DNA of 64,000 nucleotides, taken from assembly GCF_014192225.1 (NCBI RefSeq), contig NZ_JACHXS010000014.1:62001-126000 (forward strand), in the 5' to 3' direction. The DNA is from Pseudoduganella umbonata (GTDB lineage: Bacteria > Pseudomonadota > Gammaproteobacteria > Burkholderiales > Burkholderiaceae_D). Each line of letters starts with the position of its first letter. The stretch's first letter is position 1. Under the pieces are notes generated by a model. That model saw only the letters and a list, made by a program, of their open reading frames with translations. It was not told where the DNA came from and ran no database searches. Positions 48,362 to 57,067 of this stretch are shown piece by piece. Position numbers and translations under genes: made by a program.

Positions 48362-48390
48362 ATTATAGAGGAGCACGCAGATTGGGGAGC
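48362..48390 (-). promoter_or_regulatory. Possible promoter of pssA-leuA
   Basis: A perfect TATAAT lies on the minus strand (48362-48367), 84 bases before the pssA start codon. The matching -35 region (GCTCCC, 17-base spacing) is poor. The rest of the 189-bp gap is GC-rich with no other signal. Confidence 0.3.
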
Positions 48391-48467
48391 ACTCAGGTCG
48401 GGTGGCTGGCGTGCGGCGCGTGCCGCGCAGTCCGCACGTGCGGACTGCGCGCGACGCCGGTTCCTGC

Positions 48468-49235
48468 TCAGCGGAAGCGCACCTTGCCCACCAGGCGCAT
48501 CTGCAACGTGGTCTCGCCCGGCTCGAACGACGGCTCGGCCACTTCGGCCGAATCCATGCTCTTGCGCATCGCCATCATCACCGGTGCGGGGGCGCCTTCG
48601 CGGTCGGCGTAGTTGCCGGAACCTTCGAAATCCACGGTATCGAGCACCGCATCGGCCACCGGCCGGCCCATCGCCGCGGCCACCGAGGTGATGCGCTCGT
48701 TCAGGTTCCTGTAGGTGGCGGCGATGCGCTGGTCGTCCAGCTTCTTGGTCGCTTCCGGCGTAAGGCCGAAATTGATCGCGTTCAGGGTCAGGATCTTTTG
48801 TGCCGCGGCCACGGTTTTCGGCAGGCCGGCCAGGTTGGTCGTCTTCACTTCCACGTAATGGCCCACGCGCCAGGCGGTCGGCACGCGCGGCTTGTTCGCC
48901 GCCATCGGCTGCACCGGACGGTCTTCCGGATACACCGGGTAAGTGTAGTAGTTCATCGTCTTCAGGCTGGCCCGCGGGTCTTCGCGCTTGAGGATCTCGA
49001 GGCCCTGCTTCATCTTCTGGTTGACGCGCGAGGCCGCGGCGGCCTTGTCCTTGTCCTGTTCCTCGACCGCCAGCACGGCGGTGGCCTGGTCGTTCGCCGC
49101 CTTCACCTCGCCGTAGGCGGGAATGATGACGGTGGTGCCGGAGGCCGGCGCCTGGGCCTGGGCGCCTGCGTGTGCGGAGCCAAGCAAAAGCGTCAGTACG
49201 AGTGCGGCGGGAGCCACGGTTTTCATCAGGGTCAT
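48468..49235 (-). CDS. SIMPL-domain (DUF541) periplasmic protein
   Basis: This 255-aa exported protein has a signal peptide (cleavage near AHAGAQA) and the SIMPL/DUF541 layout: a conserved tyrosine region (NYYTYPVYPED), then the VEVKTTNLAGLPKTVAAAQKI and FGLTPEATKKLDDQRIAATYRNLNERI helices. Family members such as BP26 form channel-like assemblies in the periplasm. The start has GAGGAG eight bases upstream. It stands alone, divergent from the phosphatase gene. Confidence 0.85.
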   Translation of the reverse strand: MTLMKTVAPAALVLTLLLGSAHAGAQAQAPASGTTVIIPAYGEVKAANDQATAVLAVEEQDKDKAAAASRVNQKMKQGLEILKREDPRASLKTMNYYTYPVYPEDRPVQPMAANKPRVPTAWRVGHYVEVKTTNLAGLPKTVAAAQKILTLNAINFGLTPEATKKLDDQRIAATYRNLNERITSVAAAMGRPVADAVLDTVDFEGSGNYADREGAPAPVMMAMRKSMDSAEVAEPSFEPGETTLQMRLVGKVRFR

Positions 49236-49311
49236 GCGCTTCTCCTCGGTTGAAATGGTGAGCGCACTTTAACCGATCCGCCACCCACGGCCGGGAACAC
49301 TTGGTGAACGT

Positions 49312-49329
49312 TTGTAACAGCAGTGTCAT
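49312..49329 (+). promoter_or_regulatory. Possible Pho box upstream of the phosphatase gene
   Basis: TTGTAAC and GTGTCAT occur with the 11-bp spacing of PhoB half-sites (consensus CTGTCAT). The second matches six of seven positions, the first about four. A further CTGTCATC lies at 49347-49354 but out of phase. Confidence 0.3.
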
Positions 49330-49384
49330 CGCGGCGACACGCGAATCTGTCATCATGGAAGACTGACCGTTTTATTCCCTGAAA

Positions 49385-51031
49385 ATGAAAACACCGATCT
49401 TCCTGTCGCTGTCCCTGCCGTTATTCCTCTTTCTGCCCAGCCTTGCGGTGGCCGCGCCTGCCAAGCCGAATACCGCTCCGAATACCGCCCCGAAACTCGT
49501 CGTCGTGATGGCCGTCGACGGCCTGCCGCAGGAACAGCTGGTGCGCTACCGCGACCAGTTCGGCAGCGGCGGCTTCCGGCGCCTGCTCGACGGCGGTGCC
49601 TGGTTCACCGATGCGCACCAGGCGCACGGCACCACCGTCACGGCGGTCGGCCACGCCGCCATCCTGACGGGTGCCTACCCGAACCAGCACGGCATCGTCG
49701 CCAACAACTGGGTCGACCGCGCCACCGGAAAGCAGGTCTACTGCACCGAGGACCACAACCACCAGTACATCGGCGAGCACACCGAGCCGGACGACGGCAC
49801 CTCGCCGGCGCGGCTGCGCGTCGATACGCTGGGCGACCAGTTGCGCTATGCGACCGGCAACCGGGCCAAGGTGGTGGCCGTTTCCGGCAAGGACCGCGGC
49901 GCCATCCTGCTGGCCGGCAGGGGCGGCACCGCATACATGTACATGGAACGCAGCGGCAATTTCGCCAGCAGCACCTGGTACATGCAGCAGCATCCGCAAT
50001 GGGTGCAGCGCTACCTGGCAGGCAAGCCGCAGGACCGCTACTACGGGCAGAAATGGCGCCCGCTGCTGGCCGACAGCGCCTATGCCGGCGATGCCGACGG
50101 TCCGCTGTTCGACTTCCCGTACTACAGCGAGAGCGGCAAGCCGGATGCCGGCTACTACAAGCGCCTGAAGGAAGGCCCTGCCGTCGACGAGCTGACGCTG
50201 GACTTTGCCCGTGCCGCCATCGATGGCGAAGCGCTGGGCGCCAACCCGGCCGGCGTGCCCGACCTGCTGGGCGTGAGCCTTTCCGGCCATGACTACGTAA
50301 ACCACCGCCATGGCCCGGAAAGCAGAATGTCGCACGATCACCTGCAGCGCCTGGACCGCATGCTGGCCGGCTTCTTCGCCTACCTCGACAAACGCGTGGG
50401 GGCCGATGAATGGATGATCGTGCTGACGGCCGATCACGGCTTTGCCAACAGCGCCGAGTTCTCGCAGCGGCAGCGCATCGATGCCGGCCGCATCGACGGC
50501 AAGAAGCTGCTGGCCGGGCTCGAACAGCACCTGGCCACCACGTTCAACGGAGCGAAACCGATCGCCAATGCGGTACCGCCGAACATCTATTTCGACGGCG
50601 CCGCGATCGACAAGGCCGGGCTGAAGCGCGCCGACGTCGAGGCGGCGGCCAGCAAATGGCTGCTGGCGCGGGACGGCGTCGCCGACGTCTACACCCGTAC
50701 GCGCTTCGAGGAAAGCGGCGCCAGCGGCACCCGGCAGGACTTGCTGATGCGCCGCGGCTGGCATCGCCACGAATCCGGCGACCTGGTCGTGGTGCCGCGC
50801 GCCTACTGGGCATTCGGCTCGGGCACCAGCGGTGCCACGCACGGCACGCCGTACCGCTACGACACCAGCGTGCCGCTGCTGATGATGGGCAAGCGCTGGA
50901 TCGCGCCGGGCAATTACACGCAGTACGCCGAAGTGGTCGACATCGCGCCGACGCTGGCCGCGCTGCTGCAGGTGCGGGCCCCGGCCGGCGCCGAAGGCCG
51001 CGTACTGACGGAAATCCTGCGGCGCCGGTGA
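49385..51031 (+). CDS. Alkaline phosphatase, PafA/NPP type
   Basis: This 548-aa exported phosphatase has a signal peptide (to about residue 23) and a core of the alkaline phosphatase superfamily. The first metal aspartate is Asp45 (VVMAVDGLP), the threonine nucleophile lies in HGTTVTAVGHAAILTG (82-97), and late ligands are in LTADHGF and GATHGTPY. The Thr nucleophile and PNQHGIVANNW segment fit PafA-like enzymes, which release phosphate from monoesters and diesters in the periplasm. No good ribosome site precedes the ATG. A weak Pho box lies upstream. It converges with the histidine kinase gene. Confidence 0.88.
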   Translation: MKTPIFLSLSLPLFLFLPSLAVAAPAKPNTAPNTAPKLVVVMAVDGLPQEQLVRYRDQFGSGGFRRLLDGGAWFTDAHQAHGTTVTAVGHAAILTGAYPNQHGIVANNWVDRATGKQVYCTEDHNHQYIGEHTEPDDGTSPARLRVDTLGDQLRYATGNRAKVVAVSGKDRGAILLAGRGGTAYMYMERSGNFASSTWYMQQHPQWVQRYLAGKPQDRYYGQKWRPLLADSAYAGDADGPLFDFPYYSESGKPDAGYYKRLKEGPAVDELTLDFARAAIDGEALGANPAGVPDLLGVSLSGHDYVNHRHGPESRMSHDHLQRLDRMLAGFFAYLDKRVGADEWMIVLTADHGFANSAEFSQRQRIDAGRIDGKKLLAGLEQHLATTFNGAKPIANAVPPNIYFDGAAIDKAGLKRADVEAAASKWLLARDGVADVYTRTRFEESGASGTRQDLLMRRGWHRHESGDLVVVPRAYWAFGSGTSGATHGTPYRYDTSVPLLMMGKRWIAPGNYTQYAEVVDIAPTLAALLQVRAPAGAEGRVLTEILRRR

Positions 51032-51056
51032 TGCCGGCAATGCCGGGCGATCCGGT

Positions 51057-51076
51057 GCCGGGCACCGGTGCCCGGC
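51057..51076. terminator. Perfect 20-bp palindrome at a convergent junction
   Basis: GCCGGGCACC is followed directly by its reverse complement between two convergent stop codons 49 bases apart. It could form a hairpin in either transcript, but there is no T-run, so Rho-independent ending is uncertain. It shares GGTGCC with the repeat family but lacks the CAG core. Confidence 0.35.
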
Positions 51077-51080
51077 CTTG

Positions 51081-53297
51081 TCACCGCAAGGCCTGGTACA
51101 GCTCCGCGATATCGTAGGGCTTGGCCAGCAGCCGCACGCCGGGCAGGTTGACCCGGCTGTCCGTATAGCCGGTGGCCAGCACGATGCGCACGTGCGGATA
51201 GCGCGTCAGCACGATGCGCGCCAGTTCGACGCCGCCGATCGCGCCCGGCATCACGATATCGGAAAAAACCTGGCGCACCGGCGCGCCGGACTCCAGCACG
51301 GCCAGCGCCTCGTCGCCGCTGGCTGCCGCGCGCACCTCGAAGCCGGCCGTCGCCAGCGCGGCCAGCATGGTTTCGCGTACCAGCGGGTCGTCTTCGACGA
51401 ACAGCACCATTCCTTCAGCGGGCTGCAGCTCGGGCGGCGCCGCCCGGCCGGCATCGTCGGCGGCAGCGGCCGCGCCGGCGGCGCGCGGCAGCCAGACCGT
51501 CACCGTCGTGCCGGCACCCGGCGTGCTGTCCAGTACCAGCTTGCCGTTCGACTGGACCGCGAAGCCATACGCCTGCGGCAGGCCGAGACCGGTACCCTTG
51601 TCCACGCCCTTCGTCGTGTAGAACGGTTCCAGCGCATGCGCCAGCGTATCCTGGCTCATGCCGGTGCCGGTATCGGTCACCGACAGGCGCAGGTAGTCTC
51701 CCGGCGCCAGGTCCGCCGTCTGCCCCTGCCCTGCGACCGGCAATGCCTCGTTGCGCAGCGCCACGCTCACCCTGCCGCCGGCAGGCATCGCGTCGCGCGC
51801 ATTGATGACGAGGTTCAGCAAGGCCAGCTCCATCTGCAGCGGATCGATGGTGACGGGCCACGGCGCTTCCGGCACCTGCTGCAGGTCGAGCACCAGGTCC
51901 ACGTTGTCCGGCAGTGCATTCTTCAGCATCGGCAGCACGTTGTGCACGGCCGTTGCCGGATCGACGGTGGCCAGCCGCGCATCCTGCACGGTGCCGAACG
52001 AGCGCATCTGGCCGGTCAGCGTGGTGGCGCGCACAATGGCGCGCTGGCAGGTCTCGGCCAGCGCCTGCACCCGCGCGCGGTCCTGCGTCAGCGGAATCAG
52101 CTGCAAGGCGCCGGACAGGGTCTGCAGCACATTATTGAAATCATGGGCGATGCCCGCCGTGAGCCGGCCCAGCGCCTCCAGTTTCTGGCCCTGCAGCAGC
52201 GCGCGCTGGGCACGTTCGGCCGCGGCCACCGCCTCGGCCACCTTGCGTTCCAGCTCGGCTTCGTTGCCGCGGATCCGGGCACCGGCATCGGCCAGCGCCC
52301 GGCTGACCGCATCGGCCTCGGCCATGCCCGAGACGAGCGCCGCCACGGCTTCGCCCGCACCCAGCGCTTCGGCACTGCGGCGCAGGCGCTCGATGGGCGC
52401 CGCGGTGCGCCGCGCGTACCAGTGTGCGCCGGCGATCGACAGTGCCAGCATCAGCACGATCATCGCGGCAAAGCCGGTGGCCGCGTAGATGGCCGGCCGG
52501 CGTATCTCGTCGAGCGGCACGCTGAGGATCACGGTCCAGCCGGACAACGGGGCACGGCTGAAGAACGCCTTGGTGTCGATGCCGGACAGCGTGACGCCCT
52601 GGTGCACGCCGGACCGCTCGCCGGCCAGGATGCGCCCGCGCAGCACAGGGCGCACGCTCATGCCGATGTACTTCCCGGCGTCGCGGCTGCGCGCGATCAC
52701 GCGGCCCTGGCGGTCCACCAGCGACGCGGTCCACTGCGGCGGCAGCCCCTGCTGGACCAGCAGCGGCACCAGCCGTTCCGCCGCCATGCCCATCGCCAGG
52801 TAGTAGCGCAACTCACCGCCGATATGCACCGGAATCTGCACGGCAATGTCGGGACGCTTGCCGACCGGCGCCATGAACAGGTCGGAGACCACCGTGCCGT
52901 GCTCGCCTTTGGCCTGGCGCAGTTCTCGCAGCGTCGAACCGCCTTGCGGCGGCGTACTGCCGAACGGCTGTCGGCTATTGAGCAGCTGGCGCCCTTCCAG
53001 GTCCTGGATCACCACCGTCGACGTCTGCGGCGGCGCCACGCTGCGGGCCTGCTCGTGAAACGCGCGGAAGTCCCCATCCCGCAGGGCCGGCGACGCGGCC
53101 AGCGTGCGCAGGATGCCTTCGATCGCCAGCACTTCGCGGTCGGCCAGCAGCGACAGCGCACGCACCGCTTCCTTCGTGCCGGCCTGTTCGGCCTTGCGTT
53201 GTTCCTGGTACACGTACCACACGGCCACGGATGCCACCACCACGGCGGGGAACAGGATCGACAGGATCAGCAGCAGCAGGCGGGTTCGGATAGGCAT
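51081..53297 (-). CDS. Hybrid sensor histidine kinase/response regulator
   Basis: The 738-aa protein has TM1 (about 7-29), a periplasmic Cache-like sensor (30-275), TM2 (about 278-298), a HAMP-like linker with a coiled coil, and a HisKA domain with His385 in GIAHDFNN. An HATPase domain follows (NLVINARDAMP, DTGTGM, KGTGLGL), and a C-terminal receiver has the phospho-acceptor Asp680 (FSDIVMPG). The HDFNN box and terminal receiver are typical of PAS/Cache hybrid kinases that pass phosphate to a separate partner. No partner lies directly beside it. The signal is unknown. Confidence 0.93.
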   Translation of the reverse strand: MPIRTRLLLLILSILFPAVVVASVAVWYVYQEQRKAEQAGTKEAVRALSLLADREVLAIEGILRTLAASPALRDGDFRAFHEQARSVAPPQTSTVVIQDLEGRQLLNSRQPFGSTPPQGGSTLRELRQAKGEHGTVVSDLFMAPVGKRPDIAVQIPVHIGGELRYYLAMGMAAERLVPLLVQQGLPPQWTASLVDRQGRVIARSRDAGKYIGMSVRPVLRGRILAGERSGVHQGVTLSGIDTKAFFSRAPLSGWTVILSVPLDEIRRPAIYAATGFAAMIVLMLALSIAGAHWYARRTAAPIERLRRSAEALGAGEAVAALVSGMAEADAVSRALADAGARIRGNEAELERKVAEAVAAAERAQRALLQGQKLEALGRLTAGIAHDFNNVLQTLSGALQLIPLTQDRARVQALAETCQRAIVRATTLTGQMRSFGTVQDARLATVDPATAVHNVLPMLKNALPDNVDLVLDLQQVPEAPWPVTIDPLQMELALLNLVINARDAMPAGGRVSVALRNEALPVAGQGQTADLAPGDYLRLSVTDTGTGMSQDTLAHALEPFYTTKGVDKGTGLGLPQAYGFAVQSNGKLVLDSTPGAGTTVTVWLPRAAGAAAAADDAGRAAPPELQPAEGMVLFVEDDPLVRETMLAALATAGFEVRAAASGDEALAVLESGAPVRQVFSDIVMPGAIGGVELARIVLTRYPHVRIVLATGYTDSRVNLPGVRLLAKPYDIAELYQALR

Positions 53298-53480
53298 GGG
53301 GATGTCGAATGACGGTAATGCGGCGATGATAACGAAACAGCAACACGCATTCTATCCGAGCAAGGCACGCAACGCCTTGCACGCTTCAGCGCGAGCAACT
53401 ACCGGTTCGCCGCAAAAGGCTCCCGCCGGGCTGGCCGCCGTCCTACAGTGCCGGTGTCGCCATGAATCCGGAGAATCCCG

Positions 53481-53963
53481 ATGAAAAAACTGCTGGCAAC
53501 CCTGCTGCTGTCCTCCCTGCTGGTGTCTTCCTTTTGCCCGATCGCCCACGCCGGACCGGCCGGCGACGATGCGGCTGCCGTGGCGGAGATCGATACCATC
53601 GTCAAGGCTTTCCAGGCCGCGATCATTGCGAAAGACCGCGCCGCCCTGGAGGCGATGTTCCTTCCGGCCGATAACAGCTGGCTGATGGTGGCCAGCGATC
53701 CGTCCCGTCTGAAGCCGGGCCGGCCGCGCGTGCGGGCTTCCAGCTACCGACAGTTTGCCGAATCCATCGGCGCCAGCAAAGTACCCGTCGAAGAGCGCTT
53801 CTACAACGTGCGTATCCACAGCAATGGCAGCATCGGCATGGTGTACTTCGATTTCGACTTCATCGAGGATGGCAAGGTCATCAACAAGGGCGCCGAATCA
53901 TGGCACCTGGTGAAAACCGAAGGCGGCTGGAAGATCAGTTCGATGGTGTTTTCACTCGGCTGA
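53481..53963 (+). CDS. NTF2/SnoaL-like exported protein
   Basis: This 160-aa protein has a signal peptide (cleavage near IAHAG) and a cone-shaped alpha+beta fold pattern (AVAEIDTIVKAFQAAIIAKDRAAL, YFDFDFIEDGKV, GAESWHLVKTEGGWKISSMVFS) typical of DUF4440/SnoaL-like proteins. These bind or convert small molecules, but the ligand is not predictable. The start has GGAGAA seven bases upstream. The stop codon overlaps the predicted -35 box of the LytS-type kinase gene. The 183 bases upstream show no firm signal. Confidence 0.82.
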   Translation: MKKLLATLLLSSLLVSSFCPIAHAGPAGDDAAAVAEIDTIVKAFQAAIIAKDRAALEAMFLPADNSWLMVASDPSRLKPGRPRVRASSYRQFAESIGASKVPVEERFYNVRIHSNGSIGMVYFDFDFIEDGKVINKGAESWHLVKTEGGWKISSMVFSLG

Positions 53964-53987
53964 AATTGTTGAAATTGCGGCTACAAT
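53960..53987 (+). promoter_or_regulatory. Predicted promoter giving a leaderless LytS-type mRNA
   Basis: CTGAAA (53960-53965) and TACAAT (53982-53987) are 16 bases apart. The kinase ATG begins seven bases after the -10 box, where transcription would start, and there is no Shine-Dalgarno. This suggests a leaderless transcript. Confidence 0.4.
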
Positions 53988-53993
53988 CGCCCG

Positions 53994-55112
53994 ATGTCCC
54001 CAAGCACGTTCGACACGGCCCGCCTGGCCGACCTTCCCTTTCACCATGCCTTGCTGGCGGCGCTGCCGATCTCGGCGTGCATCGCGATCATGGGCGTGCC
54101 GGACTTCGGCCACGAACGGCCGCTGATCTTCCGCACGCTGTACCTGTGCACCTACCTGGCGTGGATCGCGCCCACCGCGTGGCTGCAGCGCCGCCTGTGG
54201 CGGCGCGGCCTGCCGTGGTGGGTCGTGGCGCTGGCACTGCTGGCGGCCACGTACGCGATGTCGGTGGCGAACAGCGGCCTGGGGCAGACGCTGGGCATCC
54301 GGCTCGGCTTGCGCGACGAATACCGCCTGGGCATGCTGTTCGCAGGCCTGGACGGTTGCTGGCTGCCACTGATCGCGTTCTGCGCCACCCATGCGGTCGT
54401 GGCCTACAACAGCGCGCTGGGGACCGAGCGCACGCGCGCGGCCGAGGCCCTGCTGCTGGCGCGCGATGCCGAATTGCGCGCGCTGCGCTACCAGCTGCAG
54501 CCGCACTTCCTGTTCAATACGCTCAACGCTGTCTCCACGCTGGTGGCCACGGGCCGCGACCGCGACGCCAACCGGATGATCGCGCAGCTGGCCGACTTGC
54601 TGCGCGCCACGCTGGCCACCGAACACGCGCACGAGCACGCGCTGGCCGATGAACTGGCACTGACCGAAAACTACCTGGAAATCGAGAAGGCCCGGCTGGG
54701 CGACCGGCTGCGCATCGCCATTGACATCGGGCCCGGCCTGCTCGATGTGCAGGTACCGTGCCTGCTGCTGCAGCCCCTGGTCGAGAACGCCGTGCGGCAC
54801 GGCATCGCGCCCGATCCCGCCGGTGGCGAACTGGCACTGACAATCGCTGCGGCCGGCAGCGGACTGCGCATCCTGCTGGTCAACGACGCGCGCAGCGAGG
54901 GCGCCAATGGCGACTCCCTGGGCGTGGGCATGCGCAATGTGGCCGAGCGGCTGCGCAAGCTGTATGGCGGTACGTACCGCTTCACGGCACGGCACGTGGC
55001 ACGCAGCCGCTTCGAGGTCACGATCGAACTGCCGCTGCGGCGCGACGCGGGCGCGGGCGCATCATGGGAGCGTGGGTCAGGGGTGCGTGGGTCAGGGGTG
55101 CGTGCGGCATGA
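53994..55112 (+). CDS. LytS/AlgZ-type sensor histidine kinase
   Basis: This 372-aa kinase has four hydrophobic segments in the first 140 residues, a His_kinase domain with phospho-acceptor His171 in LQPHFLFNTLN, and an HATPase region (LLLQPLVENAVRHGI, then GVGMRNVAERL). It partners the LytTR regulator that follows, whose start overlaps as ATGA. The extreme C-terminus contains a five-residue repeat (RGSGV twice) from a 15-bp tandem duplication at 55070-55099. That looks recent and leaves the frame open. Confidence 0.92.
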   Translation: MSPSTFDTARLADLPFHHALLAALPISACIAIMGVPDFGHERPLIFRTLYLCTYLAWIAPTAWLQRRLWRRGLPWWVVALALLAATYAMSVANSGLGQTLGIRLGLRDEYRLGMLFAGLDGCWLPLIAFCATHAVVAYNSALGTERTRAAEALLLARDAELRALRYQLQPHFLFNTLNAVSTLVATGRDRDANRMIAQLADLLRATLATEHAHEHALADELALTENYLEIEKARLGDRLRIAIDIGPGLLDVQVPCLLLQPLVENAVRHGIAPDPAGGELALTIAAAGSGLRILLVNDARSEGANGDSLGVGMRNVAERLRKLYGGTYRFTARHVARSRFEVTIELPLRRDAGAGASWERGSGVRGSGVRAA

Positions 55113-55855
55113 TGCGCGCGCTCGTCATCGACGACGAACCGCTGGCCCGTGCCGGCGTGCTGGCCCGGCTGCGGCAATGCCCGGATATCGACGTGGTGGC
55201 GGAGTACGGCGACGGACCCGCCGCGCTGGCCGGTATCCGCGATGCCCGGCCCGACCTGGTATTCCTCGACGTGGACATGCCCGGCCTGAATGGCCTCGAT
55301 GTGCTGGCCGCGCTGCCGCCGGCGGAGCGGCCGCTGGCCGTGCTGCTGACGGCGTACGAGCAGTTCGCCGTGCAGGCGTTTGCGCTGGACGTCGTCGATT
55401 ACCTGCTGAAACCCGTGGAGGACGAGCGCTTCGCGGAAGCGGTGGCGCGCACGCGGCAGGCATGGCGCTTCCGGCACCAGGCGCCGGAAGCGGCGCAGCG
55501 GCATGGCGGATACCTGTCGCGCTTCACGGTGCGCTACGGCAGCCGCCTGGTGTTCGTCGATGCGGGGGACGTGGACTGGATCGACGCGGCGGGCGACTAC
55601 GCCACGCTGCACGCGGCTGGCCGCGAATACCTGGTGCGCACGCCGCTGCACCGGCTGGCCGAGTCGCTCGACCCCGCGGCGTTCGTCCGCGTGCACCGCT
55701 CGGCCATCGTCCGCCTGGACCGCGTGGCAGAACTGCGCACGCTGGGCAACCGCGACGCGGTGCTGCGGCTGCGCGACGGCACGCCCTTGCGCGCCAGCCG
55801 TACGTATATCGACGCGCTGCTGGCGGCGCTGGAGCGGCAGCGGACCGCCGCTTGA
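55109..55855 (+). CDS. LytTR-family response regulator
   Basis: This 248-aa regulator has a receiver domain with phospho-acceptor Asp54 (LVFLDVDMPGLNG) and acidic pocket IDDE (8-11). A C-terminal LytTR DNA-binding domain runs from about 140 to 245 (RYGSRLVFVDAGDVDWIDAAGDYATLH, FVRVHRSAIVRLDRV). It is translated together with the LytS-type kinase. Targets are not evident in this window. Confidence 0.94.
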   Translation: MMRALVIDDEPLARAGVLARLRQCPDIDVVAEYGDGPAALAGIRDARPDLVFLDVDMPGLNGLDVLAALPPAERPLAVLLTAYEQFAVQAFALDVVDYLLKPVEDERFAEAVARTRQAWRFRHQAPEAAQRHGGYLSRFTVRYGSRLVFVDAGDVDWIDAAGDYATLHAAGREYLVRTPLHRLAESLDPAAFVRVHRSAIVRLDRVAELRTLGNRDAVLRLRDGTPLRASRTYIDALLAALERQRTAA

Positions 55856-55888
55856 GCGTTCCGCTCCGGGTTCACGGAATGTCTCGGC

Positions 55889-55917
55889 AAAAAAAAACGG
55901 CCCGCAAGGGCCGTTTT
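55889..55917. terminator. Bidirectional terminator, lytR-type gene / ilvC
   Basis: ACGGCCC and GGGCCGT form a 7-bp stem on a GCAA/TTGC loop. The minus strand ends in nine T, a strong terminator for ilvC, and the plus strand in TTTTCC. It serves the convergent pair. Confidence 0.85.
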
Positions 55918-55935
55918 CCGTCAGGCGAAAGCCGC

Positions 55936-56952
55936 TTAGTTCTTCGACTTGTCGACCATCTTGTTGGCGGCGATCCAAGGCATCATCGCGCGCAGCTTCG
56001 AGCCGACTTCTTCGATCTGGTGCTCGGCCGTCAGGCGGCGGCGCGAGATCAGCGTCGGGGCGCCGGCCTTGTTTTCCAGGATGAAGGACTTGGCGTATTC
56101 GCCGGTCTGGATGTCCTTCAGCACCGCACGCATGGCATCCTTGGTCTCGGACGTGACGATGCGCGGGCCGGTCACGTATTCGCCGTACTCGGCGTTGTTC
56201 GAGATCGAGTAGTTCATGTTGGCGATGCCGCCTTCGTAGATCAGGTCGACGATCAGCTTCAGTTCGTGCAGGCACTCGAAATACGCCATTTCCGGCGCAT
56301 AGCCCGCTTCCGTCAGCGTTTCAAAGCCGGCCTTGATCAGTTCCACGGCGCCGCCGCACAGCACGGCCTGCTCGCCGAACAGGTCGGTTTCGGTTTCTTC
56401 GCGGAAGTTGGTCTCGATGATGCCGGCCTTGCCGCCGCCGTTGGCCGAAGCGTAGGACAGGGCGATGTCACGAGCGTGGCCGGACTTGTCCTGGTACACG
56501 GCGATCAGGTGCGGCACGCCGCCACCCTGCTTGTACGTGTTGCGCACGGTGTGGCCGGGGGCCTTTGGTGCGACCATGATCACGTCGAGGTCGGCGCGCG
56601 GCACGACCTGGCCGTAGTGCACGTTGAAGCCGTGGGCGAAGGCCAGCACGGCGCCCTGCTTGATGTTCGGTGCCACGTTTTCGTTGTAGACCTGGGCGAT
56701 GTTCTCGTCCGGCAGCAGGATCATGACGACGTCGGCCGCCTTCACTGCGTCGTCGACTTCGGCAACCTTGATGCCGGCCGCTTCGACCTTCTGCCACGAC
56801 GCGCCACCCTTGCGCAGGCCGACGGTGACGTTCACGCCGGACTCGGTCAGGTTCTGTGCGTGCGCGTGACCCTGCGAGCCGTAGCCGATGATGGCAACGT
56901 TTTTGCCCTTGATCAGGGAGAGGTCGGCGTCTTTGTCGTAGAAAACTTTCAT
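55936..56952 (-). CDS. ilvC: Ketol-acid reductoisomerase
   Basis: IlvC isomerises and reduces acetolactate and acetohydroxybutyrate for valine, leucine and isoleucine synthesis, with NADPH and Mg. The 338-aa class I protein has VAIIGYGSQGHAHAQNL at the N-terminus, VVPRADLDVIMVAPKAPGHTVR in the middle, and the metal-binding helices ETETDLFGEQAVLCGG and MAYFECLHELKLIVDLIYEGG. The start MKVFYDKD is supported by AGGA six bases upstream; an ATG two codons earlier is the alternative. A four-copy 14-bp repeat lies in its leader. Confidence 0.97.
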   Translation of the reverse strand: MKVFYDKDADLSLIKGKNVAIIGYGSQGHAHAQNLTESGVNVTVGLRKGGASWQKVEAAGIKVAEVDDAVKAADVVMILLPDENIAQVYNENVAPNIKQGAVLAFAHGFNVHYGQVVPRADLDVIMVAPKAPGHTVRNTYKQGGGVPHLIAVYQDKSGHARDIALSYASANGGGKAGIIETNFREETETDLFGEQAVLCGGAVELIKAGFETLTEAGYAPEMAYFECLHELKLIVDLIYEGGIANMNYSISNNAEYGEYVTGPRIVTSETKDAMRAVLKDIQTGEYAKSFILENKAGAPTLISRRRLTAEHQIEEVGSKLRAMMPWIAANKMVDKSKN

Positions 56953-56988
56953 GGTCATTCCTAAGTATTTTGTGTGAATCGTATTAAT

Positions 56989-57044
56989 CAGCTTAAAGCC
57001 GGCAGCTTAAAGCCGGCAGCTTTAACCCGGTAGCTTCAACGCGG
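56989..57044. repeat. 14-bp tandem repeat, four copies, between ilvH and ilvC
   Basis: CAGCTTAAAGCCGG occurs twice exactly (56989-57002, 57003-57016), then as CAGCTTTAACCCGG and TAGCTTCAACGCGG. It lies in the 115-base gap ahead of ilvC on the transcribed strand. No clear terminator or promoter is seen in the gap. Confidence 0.85.
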
Positions 57045-57067
57045 TGTCGATACCGCGTGCAGCGTGT

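Noticed and set aside
51057..51076. 20-bp palindrome between the phosphatase and hybrid kinase genes as a member of the main repeat family
   Set aside because: It shares GGTGCC but lacks the CAG centre, the AT-rich linker and a partner copy, so it is listed only as a possible terminator.
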